64,000 nt of DNA from Aedes albopictus (taxonomy: Eukaryota; Arthropoda; Insecta; Diptera; Culicidae): contig NC_085137.1 of the NCBI RefSeq assembly GCF_035046485.1, positions 11,176,252 through 11,240,251 of the forward strand, read 5' to 3'. Every line of letters begins with the position of its first letter. The stretch's first letter is position 1. A program made the position numbers and the translations under genes. Below are positions 45,299 to 56,467 of this stretch, piece by piece. The notes under the pieces were generated by a model. That model was not told where the DNA came from and did not search any database. It was given only the letters and a program-made list of their open reading frames with translations.

Positions 45299-47383
45299 CT
45301 GTAAACAGAAAGAGAACGAAATAGTTCAGGTTAGCGAACGTTTCATATAAAGCGGAAGTGTACAAATGGGTGCCAACTACCACAGTGTCATCACCCGAGC
45401 GACAAACGACGGAGGGAAACGGCCTTGTCAAATTCAAATTGGGGCAGCCATCTTGGAAAGTGACCAAAACACGCGCTCGGTCACGTACGCGCGCTCGATA
45501 GAGGCTCCCCTGAAATGGGTGTGTGTAGCCACCGCGTGCAAACACTCAAAGTTGTATCATTCCATTCGTTGGGGCCATAATGCAGCTCTCAACAGCCAGT
45601 TCCCGCGAAGGGGATGAGGTAGCAAAAATGCGACTCCATAACGCAAATAAAACCAACGAAACAAGAGCGTTCTTCCACCTCGTCGCAATACAATCGCAGT
45701 AGTCGAACGAAACCGCAAAAGCAGCGGCGCGACGTCATTGGAAAGGTTCCTATACAGTGGCTGCACCATTGAAAGGAAGCGCGACGCGGCGGCAGAGAGC
45801 GCGAGAGAGAGAGACGCAAAACGAAAACAACACTTCGCAGAACGAGCGAAGCGCAGTCAGGCAGCAGAAGCAGAGTCCAAAGTCTACCCGACCGACCGAC
45901 CGAATGCCTTTTAACTTGCCATGCAATGTTCACGTGAACGCCAGCTGATTTCAGGCGCTGACTGCGTGATCACAGCGTGTTCAATGGGAGCGAGCGGGAC
46001 GGGTGCCGTTTGTGTTCAAAGTATGCTCGCGCCAGAGTGGGACGGTCGCGCTCACACCCTCCGCATTGCCGCATCATCGCAGTAGCCCGCGTTCGGTGTG
46101 GTTTGACGTCGAGTTTTTTTTTATGGCGCGCGCGCCCCGTTTGCTTGGATCGAATCGAAGCTATTTTTATATGTGGGGTAAGATGGGGTGTGCGCTTTCT
46201 GACGATGACTACGGTGTGGCGACGGTTCGAAAAGTCGCCGCCGCGTGAAACAGTATTGCAATCATGCGATGATGCAAGGTTGCCCGCTGGTAGAATAGTT
46301 TCGGTTGGCGAGTTTAGTAAAACTGCTCTCGTTGCACTCTAAATTTAGCTGACCGAAACTGTATTTTTGGTGCAACTAGATGCATCTATACTCGCTATTT
46401 TAGGCAACAAGCTAAATAGACAGTACTGTGGTAAAAATGATTGCTTAGAGGTCTCAAGTTACAAACGCTGTGTTGAACCTTATTGTGAAATTCGTATGAT
46501 TCCGTGATTAAGACAGTCTTCTTAATCACTCCAAGAATTCCATACAGAGACATTCACAGTTATTGATAACAGAATTCTGCGTCGAAATTTAGTCAGATCC
46601 GGGTAGGACTATAAATAGCCTTTTCTCACAGATCAGCCTCAGGCTTACAACACTTGTGGACACGTGAACTCCGCCTGGTCACTTCATGGCCTCGGTTTTT
46701 TTCTTCTGTCATTTGATCAGCAGTGTTTGCAGCTGCAGCGATTTATTTTCTTTTGAATGAGCTGCCCCACGGGTTTGGGTAGGCTGATCACGCTCCGAGA
46801 TGCTGACACTTAATTTTGTGTCGAGAAGGTGACACATTAAAAATTGCCGTCTGGCCGTTTGAGAATGTTCTATTTATAGCATGAACCTGAACTCTGTGTG
46901 AAAGCGGACCTCACCTTTGAGCCGCTTCCGTCTATTGTGCGACTGAACCTGAGTGATGTGTCCTTCGGAAATTCCCGCCCACCAAATTGTGCCAACAGCA
47001 CGTGATGGTGTACGTGCTCGTTCGAGCTGAACCGTCCAAATTTCGCTTCCGGTTGTTCTAGCCCCACTGACTGGAGAATCACACTTATCAAGCGTGTGAA
47101 GCCGACATCAGCGACAAAGAGGAACAAGCAATTCAACGGCTGGAATTTCGAGCGTTGAGTTATCATTGCGCCACAGGGCTTTGCGAAATATTTCGACACT
47201 CGCGAACATTCGAGCTTCTCTATCATTGACCGCGCGGTGATGGCAATGACTGTCCCATTCAACTCGACAGAGATAACAGATAATTAGCAACACTTCACTC
47301 TGATTACTGTGGGAAATTACAATTTTCTACTACAATAGACAATCTGGAAGAATGGAGCCTGTTGCAACTGATAAGAAACCTAC
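45299..47383 (-). other. cbt: cabut intron 1
   Basis: A 2,085-bp phase-0 intron, donor AAG|GTAGGT and acceptor TTTACAG|ACT. It contains GC-rich unique DNA (45500-46260), the palindrome GTTCACGTGAAC at 45928, CACGTG at 46661 and 46999, and two TATAAATA-type boxes facing each other (about 46613 plus and 46878 minus). No repeats or other coding exons were recognised; a second, intronic promoter is possible. Confidence 0.75.
45928..45939. promoter_or_regulatory. Palindromic E-box, intron copy
   Basis: GTTCACGTGAAC, the same 12-mer as in the two upstream sites, followed by GCCAGCTGATT. CACGTG is bound by bHLH factors such as CLK-CYC, Mondo-Mlx, Myc-Max and Mitf. Confidence 0.6.
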
Positions 47384-47455
47384 CTTGGGATCTTTGCTGC
47401 CGATATGCAGTGGTGGCGTTGCCGGAGGAGACAGTAGTATTCCAGTATCCTCCAT
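47384..47455 (-). CDS. cbt: cabut, exon 1 (start codon and conserved N-terminus)
   Basis: Exactly 24 codons starting at ATG (47453-47455), which follows an in-frame TAG, and ending with AAG before a GTAGGT donor at 47383. It encodes MEDTGILLSPPATPPLHIGS and KDPK. The LLSPPATPPL segment resembles the conserved N-terminus of Drosophila cabut, where it is the start of the repressor region. The phase-0 joint to exon 2 gives a protein of 438 residues. This exon is too short for simple ORF finding. Confidence 0.85.
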
Positions 47456-48293
47456 CTAAGCACTGACTTCTGGTGAAATTATATTCCGATTCACGTATAC
47501 TGCTTCCGCCAAAAACTCTTCAATCCGTCCACTTATAACAATTTCAACGTTTTTCCTCAACACTTGCGGCTTTTTGCTGTTTGAATATTTACCCAACTTC
47601 ACTCAATTTTCCACAGTTTGCTCTGCTGAATCACTTGTCCCTCTTCCTTGGAACACGATTCGAATTGAACTGATTTCTGTTTCAACCTGTATCTTCCACT
47701 TCTGGTGGAATTCACTTTCCTTGGCTGCTCCGACGCGCACTTGCACTTGCTTGCAATTCACTTATTTCCTCCTTGACTGAGGCCTTTTGGGCAAGAGAGC
47801 CAAAATTCGCACTTTTCACCTTACACGTCCGCTTTCTTCGACGGCACAGAATGTTGTAAGCCTTTGTTTAGGGTTTACAGTGCTCTTCATAGCTGCCGCT
47901 GCCGCGATGAGCACTACAACCACCACAGCAGGCGCTTGCTGGTATGCGCTGGTATGGTCTTGTTTCTACACGTACGTCGTCCGTTGCCTGCTTTGATTCC
48001 ATCGCTGTCGCTCACAGGGTGGTTCGGTTGTTTCGCTTTCATTCACAGTTGTACCACCACGAAGCCAGTTGCTGATAGCCATAGAACGTACCTAAAAAAA
48101 GCCCCCATCAATGAATCGTTCCGGATTTAGTAGATCGAGCTTCTGCCAGGTTGAACCCGAAAGGTCCCCTCGGGTTAACAATGCAACCTCTAAAGGGCGA
48201 AATTCTTCACCTTTGACAAAGCACCGCCGCCGTTCCCATTTCTGTATCACGCTCAACCCGAATGATCCGCCGCTTTTTTCGATCCCATCCCAT

Positions 48294-48301
48294 TGACGTC
48301 A
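48294..48301. promoter_or_regulatory. CRE site upstream of cabut
   Basis: Perfect TGACGTCA; a second lies at 48758-48765. This is the binding site of CREB/ATF-type factors and is common in immediate-early promoters. Confidence 0.5.
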
Positions 48302-48506
48302 CCGGACGGAGCACTTTTGTGTCACCTTCTATTTCTGGTGGGCGCTCTCTGCCTGCCTCACACAGCCAGTGTGCCTTCGTTGGTCTGCGTGTGCAACACA
48401 CCCATCCATGAACCGGCGGCTGGCTATCCGAGCCCATTGACGTTGTTTTTCCTTCGAGCGCCCGAGTCCGAACACTGATCACGCACTGAACATTCGCTAG
48501 CACGCG

Positions 48507-48522
48507 CTGTTCACGTGAACAG
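48507..48522. promoter_or_regulatory. Palindromic E-box, upstream site 1
   Basis: CTGTTCACGTGAACAG is a perfect 16-bp palindrome, followed by TGGATGATGAG, similar to what follows site 2. Confidence 0.65.
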
Positions 48523-48636
48523 TGGATGATGAGCTCAGCACCGCTTGCTCCGTCGTCAGCCGGCCCCAGCCAATCAGAGGCCGGGGGCTCGCTTGCATTG
48601 GCAAACCGATTCGGACCGGAGCAGGCGTTGAGTTTT

Positions 48637-48654
48637 GCTGTTCACGTGAACAGC
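48637..48654. promoter_or_regulatory. Palindromic E-box, upstream site 2
   Basis: GCTGTTCACGTGAACAGC is a perfect 18-bp palindrome, 131 bp from site 1 and followed by GGCTGATAGG. The shared flanks suggest duplicated or constrained regulatory units. Confidence 0.65.
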
Positions 48655-48820
48655 GGCTGATAGGGAGTGAGCGAGGCTGCACTGCGTTCGTTCAGTCGTC
48701 AGTTCAAGGTGACTAGGTGGAAGAGTGAGGCCGCTCTGTGTGGGGTGGTGTGGCGCATGACGTCACTACCCCACTGACTGAGCTGTGAAGCCGCGTTGGA
48801 ACGCGCGCTTTTTCTCTCTT

Positions 48821-49255
48821 TGTATGTGTGTGTGTGTGCGCGCGTTTATGAGTGGGTTGTTTGGTCCGGTTCGGTTTAAATTATTATGAAAATGCCGATG
48901 GAGGTGTGTGGCGTGTTGTGTCGTGTGGATTGGGATTTTCTGTGAGAGTTTTTCTGGCCCTGTTCGAACAGGTTCGGATCATGATGACGGAGCAAAGGCG
49001 GGACGCAGGCGGAGACATAGCGCATTCTAGAAGGATGATGAAATTCTGGGAATGGGTTGGATTTTTATTTCGGTTCGGTGACGGTGCTGTTTTGAAAGAT
49101 AAAAATTCTTGTTGTGGAGAGAAAAACATTTTTGTTTGTTGATATTGCCAAACATAATGCAAGCGATTCCGCTTAACTCATATTAATGCTAATAAACAGT
49201 TGGATTATTGATTTTATCTTTCTTTTCGAATACATTATTCTGAACATGAGTCACT
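48821..49255. other. Intergenic DNA upstream of the cabut promoter
   Basis: A TGTGTGTGTGTG(C) microsatellite (48825-48842), then unique DNA. The 96-codon plus frame at 48852 has no recognisable content. Confidence 0.4.
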
Positions 49256-49266
49256 ATTAATTCCAT

Positions 49267-49533
49267 TCTTCTTCTTCTTCATGGCTCTACGTCCCCACTG
49301 GGACTTGGTCTGCCTGGCTTCAACTTAGTATTCGTTGTGCAGTTCCACAGTTATTAATTGAAGGGCTTTTTTTGCTTGCCATTCGCATGAATTTGTATAT
49401 TGTGAGGCAAGTACAATGATACACTATGCCCAGGGAGTCGAGAAAAATTTCTCGACCGGAACGGGAATCGAACCCGCCGTCTCCGGATTGGCAACCACTT
49501 AACACACTTAACCACTAGGGTAACTGGAGACCC
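49267..49533 (-). mobile_element. Complete Feilai-like SINE with target duplication
   Basis: Minus strand: tRNA-like head GTCTCCAGTTACCCTAGTGG, B box GGGTTCGATTCCCG, body CCTGGGCATAGTGTATC and CCCAGTGGGGACG, tail (AAGAAG)n. ATTAATTCCAT is duplicated at 49256-49266 and 49534-49544. 267 bp. The body matches my memory of Feilai from Aedes aegypti. Confidence 0.88.
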
Positions 49534-49544
49534 ATTAATTCCAT

Positions 49545-50180
49545 ACATACTTTTAAAACACTACAAATCACTTCAATCTTAACTCACTTTATAAAGGCCG
49601 ATTCATAAGTAGTCATTTGAAACCATATTTTTGCCAAATTTACTCTCAATGTTCATTTAGTTCAAATGATTTTTTTACACTACCAATAAAGTTCGGAGCA
49701 CTGACATTTGTTTACAGAAAGCTAATGACTCTCAAATGGTGGTACGGTACACAATTTCATTGTTACGTGGTGATAGTTTGTATTTTATAAAAAGCTTTTT
49801 GACATGTAAAATTTCATTATTTTAACGTCCCCGAAAGTTTTGTTCTTTAGTGAACTTGTCGAGTGAACTTCTCAAGTTATTGAAGGGTGTTGAGTAGGGT
49901 CATAAAATCCTCGGTTCCAGTAAGATCGGATATATTTTCGTCGTACATGAAACTTCTGTTTTTTGAGCCCCATACAATTTTTGAAAAGTTTAAGCTTCTT
50001 GAGGAACCATTTAGGCTTGAGATGCGGACTTCAAATTTTGCCACGGTCATTTTTCAACCTATAGCTTTAAACATTTTCATTTTTTTGCAAAACAAGGGAC
50101 GACTTACGGCCCATTTATTATATAAGGCCGAGGAGTACTTCTGGAAATTTTCAAAGTGTACATTTTTCTTGTAGTTCTTC
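49545..50180. other. Intergenic DNA, nothing recognised
   Basis: AT-rich; a 95-codon plus frame (49887-50174) has no recognisable motif. Confidence 0.4.
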
Positions 50181-51720
50181 TAGTTCCACTAGGAGTTTCA
50201 CTCTGAGTTTTTAGCCATTCAGGTATTTTTCGAAAAATCAAGTTTTACCTGGAACTCTTCCAGAAATTACGCTTGGAGTTTCTCCAGAGATTATTTCAGC
50301 AATTTCCCCAAGACTTTTTTCATAAATTTCTACAGCAGCACCACCAATATTTTCAGAAAGTCAGTCAAGAACTCCTTCAGGAAGGTCTCCAATGATTCCT
50401 ACTGGGAATTCTCCAAAAATATCTTCGGCAAGTTCTTCGAGGATTGTTGAAGAATTTTTTTCAAAGAATTTCTGTAAAAAGCCCTCCACGTATTCTTCCT
50501 GGTAACTCTTCAAGGAATCTTGAACATTTGAACCGTGATTTTTGATTCAGGGATTCCTCCAGAATTTGATCAAAAATTTCCTCCTTGAGAATTATTCCAG
50601 AAATTCCTTCAAGAATTTCGTGACGTAATTCTTAACAATACCTTCAACGAATCGTTTAGGAAATATTAAAAATCCATGGATTCTATCTGTCAATTTTACA
50701 ACTATTCCTTCAGGAGTAATCCAAAAATTCCTTTATTAAAATAATTCTTATGAAAACTTCAAGAATCCCTGCAGGATTATCCTGATGAATTTCTAAATAA
50801 ATCTCCGAAAATTTGTTTTGGAGATTCTCTTATAAACTTTCGTAAGGGACTCTCAATCAACTTCTCCAAGGATTCCTTCCGAAATTTTCTCATATCATCT
50901 CAAGTAATTGATCCGAAGATTGCTTTAGAATTTTCTTCAATGATTTCTTTGGCAATCTTTCCAAAGATTATTTTAGGAATTCCTCTAAAAATTGTCTTAG
51001 GAGTTCCTCCACGGAATCCTTCGTGAATACCTCGAAGAATTCCTTCAGAAGTTCAACAAAACCTTCATTCAGGTATTCCTCTATATATATTCTTTCAGGA
51101 ATACCCCCAAGGCTTCCTTGAAAAATATCTTCATGGGTTCTTTTGAAAATTCCCCCAAAGATTTTTCAGGTAATTTCTCCAAGTATTTCTGAACAAATTA
51201 ATTAAAAGGATTTCTTCCAGTTTTCTTTCAGGTGAAGATATGACGAAGCCACACCCCGAATTTTCAAGAGCACAAACGGTTTGTGCAGGAAAAGCGATCC
51301 GCTGGTGGTGATCAACCGATCAAGGTTTCAGCGTGAACCGTCATTTGATTCTTTATATTTGTTCTCTTACGTCATATCTTCATCTTCATAAACTCTTCTA
51401 AAACTTCTCTAAGATTTGCAGGGATTTTTGCAGGAAATTCTCCACGGAATCAGTCAAGGGCTCCTTCAAAAACTCTTCCAAAAATTATTTCGGAGATGCC
51501 ATCCTGCCATCTAGGGAACCCTTGAATATTGCTCCAACAATTTCCGCAGAATTTTCTTCAAGAAGTTATACAGAAACTGCTCTAATAAATCAGTAAATCT
51601 TTTCAGGATTCCTTCAACAATTTCATCAAGGATTCAGACATTTCTTCACCAATTTCATGGAAAACTGATCCAAGTATTGCAGTATTCTGCCTAGCTTTGC
51701 TCAAAGAATTTCCAGTACAC
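50180..51720. repeat. GGAATTCC-type satellite, inverted orientation
   Basis: Degenerate TTCCTCCAGAAATTCC, CAAGAATTTC and GGAATTCCTC words over about 1.5 kb, the complement of the 10135-15091 array, interrupted by a small inverted-repeat element at 51235-51390. Confidence 0.75.
51235..51390. mobile_element. Short inverted-repeat element within satellite
   Basis: GAAGATATGACG at the left and CGTCATATCTTC at the right frame about 150 bp of different composition, including ACAAACGGTTTGT. Satellite words resume on both sides. Confidence 0.5.
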
Positions 51721-51879
51721 CCGAACCTTCATTTAGGTAACGAGTCGGGACTGCCAAAATAGATTTTTTACCTAAATGGATTTCAAGGTTGCAAAGAAGT
51801 TTGAGAAGGGCAAGTGGCTTGCAAATGCAAAGGAGAAGGGGTCGAGGCTTTCAGATGTAAAGAGGGACGGTCAGAGGTA

Positions 51880-52930
51880 TTTCAAGAGAGTTTTTAGGGG
51901 AGGGGGCAGAGGCGTTTCCAGGCGGTTCAGGACGTTTCAGGGTGTTTCAGGAGGTTTCAGAAGGCTTTTAGGTGAACCTCACGGGAGTTTCAGAGGCGTT
52001 CCAAAACGTTTTAAGGCGTTTCAGGAGGTTTGAGAGGTATTTTAGGGGGCTTCAGAGGCTTTCAGGTGCGATTCACATGGATTTCATTTGTGTTTCAGAT
52101 ATGTTTTACGTTTCAGGAAGTTTCAGGAAGGTTTTGTGGGGCTTCAGAAACTCCCAGGTGAGTGTCTCGAAGGTTTCATGGGGATTTCAGAGGCTTTTCA
52201 AAGCGTTTCAAGATGTTTCAATGCGTTTCAGGGCGTTTCATGGCCTTTCATGAGGTTTCAAGGGTGCCTTCAGAGGGTCACAGGTTAATTTGACAGAGGT
52301 TGATTAGGGGTTTAGAAGCGTTTCAAAACGTTTCGAGGCGTTTCAGGTCGTTTTAATGCGTTTCAAGGCGTTTCAGGAAGTTTAAGGGGGGGTTTAAGGG
52401 GGCTTCAGAGCCTCGCAGGTAAATTTCACGAAGGTTTCATGAAGGTTTCAGAGACGTTTCAAAGCGTTTCAATGCGTTTCAGGGCATTTCAGAAGGTTTC
52501 CGATGAATTTGGGGGGAGGGGGAGCTTAATATCAGTGACAGACTGGTGATATTCGTACCATGGTACAAGTTGTCAAGAAAATCATTCCAAGCCTATCTTG
52601 ATTGAAGACAATAATCAGTATGAAACTCATTTCAAGATAATTGTACCATGGTACGTACACCACCAGTGTGTCCAAGGTTTAAGAGGCTCGTAGGTGAATT
52701 TCACGGAAGTTTCATGGATGTTTCATAGTAGTTTCAAAGCGTTTCAAGGCGTTTCAATGCGATTCAGGGTGTTTCAAGGTATTTCAGGAGGTTTCCGGTG
52801 AGTTTGAGGGGGTAAGAGGCTCGCAGGTGCATTTCATGAAAGATTAATGAGGGTTTCAGTGGCTTTTCTAAGTGTTTCAGGGCGTTTCAATGCGTTTCAG
52901 GGTTTCACAGAGATTTTAGGAGACTTCAGA
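51880..52930. repeat. GTTTCAGG-type satellite
   Basis: Degenerate units GGCGTTTCAG, GGAGGTTTCA and AGGCTTTCAGG, interrupted by a hairpin element (52541-52670). A longer phrase (GTTTCATGGGGATTTCAGAGGC near 52176 and GTTTCATGAAGGTTTCAGAGAC near 52434) suggests a longer-order repeat near 260 bp. Open frames here are repeat translation. Confidence 0.8.
52541..52670. mobile_element. Hairpin MITE in the GTTTCAGG satellite
   Basis: CAGACTGGTGATATTCGTAC at the left is mirrored by GTACGTACACCACCAGTGTG at the right; both arms contain the palindrome GTACCATGGTAC. Confidence 0.7.
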
Positions 52931-52934
52931 GGCT

Positions 52935-53880
52935 CTGAGTATAAATTGTGTGAGTATAAACCTCATTCTTCATGCTCTTAGATACAACAAGTAGCCCTCG
53001 GTGATTTGATGACCTATACTCAAGGGAGTTCTTGGAGACCCGTAAAGCACAAAGAAACAGACGTCACACTCTCATTGCTTCCCATCGATCACCTTTTTAA
53101 CGGTTGATTCAAATATTCAGTAGTAGGTCGATCTACCACTCGCGGCGCTGGTATCGTTTTTGCTCCTGTTTGACGTTTGCTCACTACCGCCATCTAGTGG
53201 CGGCCCGGCCAAACACAGTATGTTTAGCATTGGGTGATTACGTTTTTGTGACGATGTTTTTAAATGGAATTTGTTCTAAGTGTTACGTCTGTTTCTCTGT
53301 GCTTAAAGATTCATCGAACTCAAAACTTGATAGATCATAATTACCTGTGGTTGTGTGAGTGTGAACCTTAGTCGTAAATCTCTTAAAGACAACCAAATAC
53401 GTTAGTGGATCAGATGACCTTTACTCAAGGAAGCTCTTGGTGATCCTCATACTGGCAATGAACTCACCATTTGATAGCACATAGCTACATGGGGCTGTGT
53501 AGGCATAAATTTCATTCATAATGCTCCAATAGATCACTAATTACACTTGTAGATCAGATGGCCTTAACTCCAGGGAATTCTCGGATATACTATACAATCA
53601 TAGAACCCACCACATGATAGAACATAGATGCCTGGGGCTGTGTGAGTATAAATCTTATTCTGAATGCTCTTAGACACAACCAGTAGCCCTCGTAGATTTG
53701 ATGACCTATACGCAAGAAAGTTCTTGGCGATCCTCAAACTGGCAACGAACTCACCACTTGACAGCAGTTGCATGAGGCTATGCAAGAATAAATTTCATTC
53801 ATAATGCTTCAATAGATTACTGATTACGCTTGTAGATCAAATGGCTTAAACTGCAGGGATCTCTCGGATATTCTTAAATT
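52935..53880. repeat. About 142-bp tandem repeat
   Basis: A unit containing GTGTGAGTATAAA...CATAATGCTC...GTAGATCAGATG...CTC begins near 52945, 53352, 53494, 53638 and 53776, at spacings of 138-144 bp except where a MITE (53046-53303) is inserted. Confidence 0.75.
53046..53303. mobile_element. MITE with AGCACAAAGAAACAGACGT ends
   Basis: AGCACAAAGAAACAGACGTC at the left and ACGTCTGTTTCTCTGTGCT at the right are inverted. TAA flanks both ends (53043-53045 and 53304-53306), a 3-bp duplication as in PIF/Harbinger elements. It interrupts the 142-bp repeat. Confidence 0.75.
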
Positions 53881-53899
53881 TTTAACTCTTAAACACTCC

Positions 53900-54310
53900 G
53901 TAAACGTCCGTTAGTTTTTTTTTAATTCATTTAAAAACTGTTCTGAAAATTCCTTCAAGCATTACATTTACTGTTTATTTTCAGGTATACCTCCAAAGAT
54001 TGCTTTGGGAATAATGTCTAAAAATTCCTCCAAAGATTTCCCATATAACATCTAAAAGTATCTAAAGTATGTATTGAAAATTCATGAGGATCAGCATTAG
54101 CTCCGTCAAGTTTTCCTTTGAAAACTCATCCAAGGCTTTTCTCAATCCCTTCAGGGTTTTTAATAGGAGTTTCTCCAACGACTTCTTAAGGAAATGCTCC
54201 TCGGGATCATTAAGTAATTTCTTCAAGGATTCCTTCAAGAGTTTCTTCAAAAATGTCTTAAATGATTCCAGTTCGTTCATGAATTTCTCCAAACAATTTT
54301 TTCAGGAATT
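53900..54310. repeat. Degenerate GGAATTCC-type satellite
   Basis: Words CTCCAAAGATTTCC, CTTCAAGGATTCCTTC and GAATTCCTTCAG. Both strand frames here are repeat translation. Confidence 0.55.
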
Positions 54311-54314
54311 CCTT

Positions 54315-55372
54315 CAGATATTGCTTCAAACATTTATTAAGCTTTGGGAGCTGGGTTGTTTTGCTGCTGCCGCCGTTACCTTGCTGGCCTTAAACACGTT
54401 TGTTATACTAGGTTTCATCGTCGGGACCTCTCCGGTTCCAAAGAGTGAAAGAATTTCACGGAAAATGCCATGATCACGGTCTGCGGCTTGACATATTCAC
54501 AGCTGTGGCAAAGCGATACCAACTTCGCGCGTAAGAAAATCCGAAAACACACTCGGTGACTCTCGAGTCACTTGTTTCCAGATTGAGCACATGCCGACCG
54601 GCGGCATTTTTCATGGAACATAAATGTAAAATCCTACAGAGTTCCGAATTTTACTAAGATCTTTATCTTGAGTTGCGAAAAAATCGAGCACAATTATCTA
54701 GTACCATGAGCTGAAGAAATAACAGAACAATGCGTTTCAACATCCAACACTTCTCAGCCGAACTGGCTGCTGCACATCCGAGAAGATTGCCAGAAGAGAA
54801 GATTGGAGAGATCAACGGATCATGCAATGTCCACAAAAAAAAAATCAACAGAGAACAGTAGTGGGTGGTGTGAAGGAGAGGAGAAACCAATCTACCACAA
54901 CAATAAACGGTAACGTGAAGAGAGTGTGATTGCAGAAGCACAGGAAATCGTGGATCGGAACGATATGTGGAGGTTTTACGCAACTTTCAGTGTTGCGCGG
55001 CACAAAACTACACCAAAATACGCCACCAATGGACCACACTAAAACCTTTGAAGGAGGTTATGTTATGCTGATATAATTTATGCGCTTTATATACCCTGCA
55101 TTAAAAGAGAAGGAGCGTAAGGCATTTTTCACGATTTTTCAGCACTCTTTCTACCCCTGGTGAGATAATCTCCTCTTATTCGACGGTTGAACATCCGAAG
55201 AAGGCTCGAAGTGTAAAAATTCCGGACGTCGATCAGTGTGTAAAAATCCCCATTAATTAACTTTCCCGTTGACCTAGCAAGGGTACAAAAATTGTTAATG
55301 AGGCTATTTCACCAAAATCCCGACATACAACCGTGTAAATACGACACTTCACAAGTTGTTCTGCTTCGAGCC
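54315..55372. other. Unidentified non-satellite DNA, possibly a retroelement remnant
   Basis: GC content is higher than the flanks. A hydrophobic plus frame (WELGCFAAAAVTLLALNTF) ends at 54473. No domain was recognised. The hammerhead-like motif immediately downstream would fit a Penelope-type remnant, but nothing proves it. Confidence 0.3.
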
Positions 55373-55410
55373 CTGATGAAGATCCAAACGCGCGGATCGA
55401 AACGTCGACG
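55371..55410 (+). ncRNA. Hammerhead-like motif
   Basis: CTGATGA (55373-55379), an extra A, GATCC/GGATC as stem II, GAAA (55399-55402), then CGTCGACG, itself a palindrome. Same layout as the motif in the 27381-27632 palindrome. The extra A between CUGAUGA and stem II departs from the active consensus, so catalysis is doubtful. Confidence 0.4.
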
Positions 55411-56109
55411 ATGAATTAAAATAATCAACGCTTATTTCTGTGACTGTAAGCCGAAATCATTGCAAGTTCCACCAAAATCAGTCATCCAATAAACACATAT
55501 GCGTAGAACGGCAGTATTGCCAACATTTTATACTTTCCTAATCAAACTCGTGAAAGAGAAGGATGGTTCGTTTAGTAAAGGCTATCCGACTTGTGTGAAA
55601 AATTAAGTTGAAATTCACAAATAAAAAAGCTATCCACTGCTTTACTTTTATGTTTCAAAATTACTTGAAAATGAAGCTGATCAGTAGGCTAATGACACAT
55701 CTAATGAGCAACAAGTTGCTTATCTTTTAAAGTTCCCTCTTTTGTGAATATTTGCATATTAAATGTGCAATATCCAATTAACAAAATGGTCATGTGAGTG
55801 GAGTTCCCGATCAGAAAGGCATAACAAAAATGTAACAAAATTATATCAACGGTTGATATATATATCAACGTTTGTTATATTTAGATATATTTGGCAGAAT
55901 TGATCTGAAAACCTGATATAATTATATCAGAATTATAACAAGATCAGTTATAATCAAAATAAATTCATATTGATCATCTTTATATCAACATTATAACAAA
56001 CTCAGTTATAGTTTTGAAAATGAAGTGTATGTCAAATGAATATGGTGGTGTTTGGTGCGCAATTTCGCCGCTCTGTGGTGTACAGCCATACTCTTCACTC
56101 CCATACTAA

Positions 56110-56372
56110 TTCTTCGTCTTGACGTAACGTCCCCACTGCGTCAAATCCAGCTTCTCAGCTTAAGTTATTAACTGAGAGCTGCCGCTGCCAATGACCATTT
56201 TGCATGTGTGCATCGTACAGCAGGCACGAAGATACTCTATGCCCAAGGAAGGCAAGAAAATTTCCTTTATGCAAAGTTCCTGGACCCACCGGAAATCGAA
56301 CTCTTCACACCCAGCGTGGTCTTGCTGGATACCCTACCCACGCCCTTACAGCTGTGGCAATATGGGCCAGCC
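56110..56372 (-). mobile_element. Diverged tRNA-derived SINE
   Basis: The plus strand reads GACGTAACGTCCCCACTG, then GTTATTAACTGAGAGCTG, TCTATGCCCAAGG and GGAAATCGAACTC, the same order (on the minus strand) as the Feilai-like SINEs but much diverged, with a tRNA-like head near 56290-56370. Confidence 0.6.
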
Positions 56373-56467
56373 ACTACTCCTCACGGAGAACCAATGTTTA
56401 CACTTTTGCATGACATTCATTGAACGATTAACATTTACACAAATTTCCAAATTACTCGTACGCTCCC

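Larger units (their letters stand above)
47456..48820 (-). promoter_or_regulatory. cbt: cabut 5' UTR and promoter region
   Basis: Non-repetitive, moderately GC-rich DNA upstream of the start codon. It contains perfect CRE sites TGACGTCA at 48294-48301 and 48758-48765 and two palindromic E-boxes (48507-48522 and 48637-48654). A clear TATA-plus-initiator pair is not seen for the minus strand; several TCAGT words (for example near 48485-48489 minus and 48690 plus) leave the start site open. No other coding exon was recognised. Confidence 0.55.
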
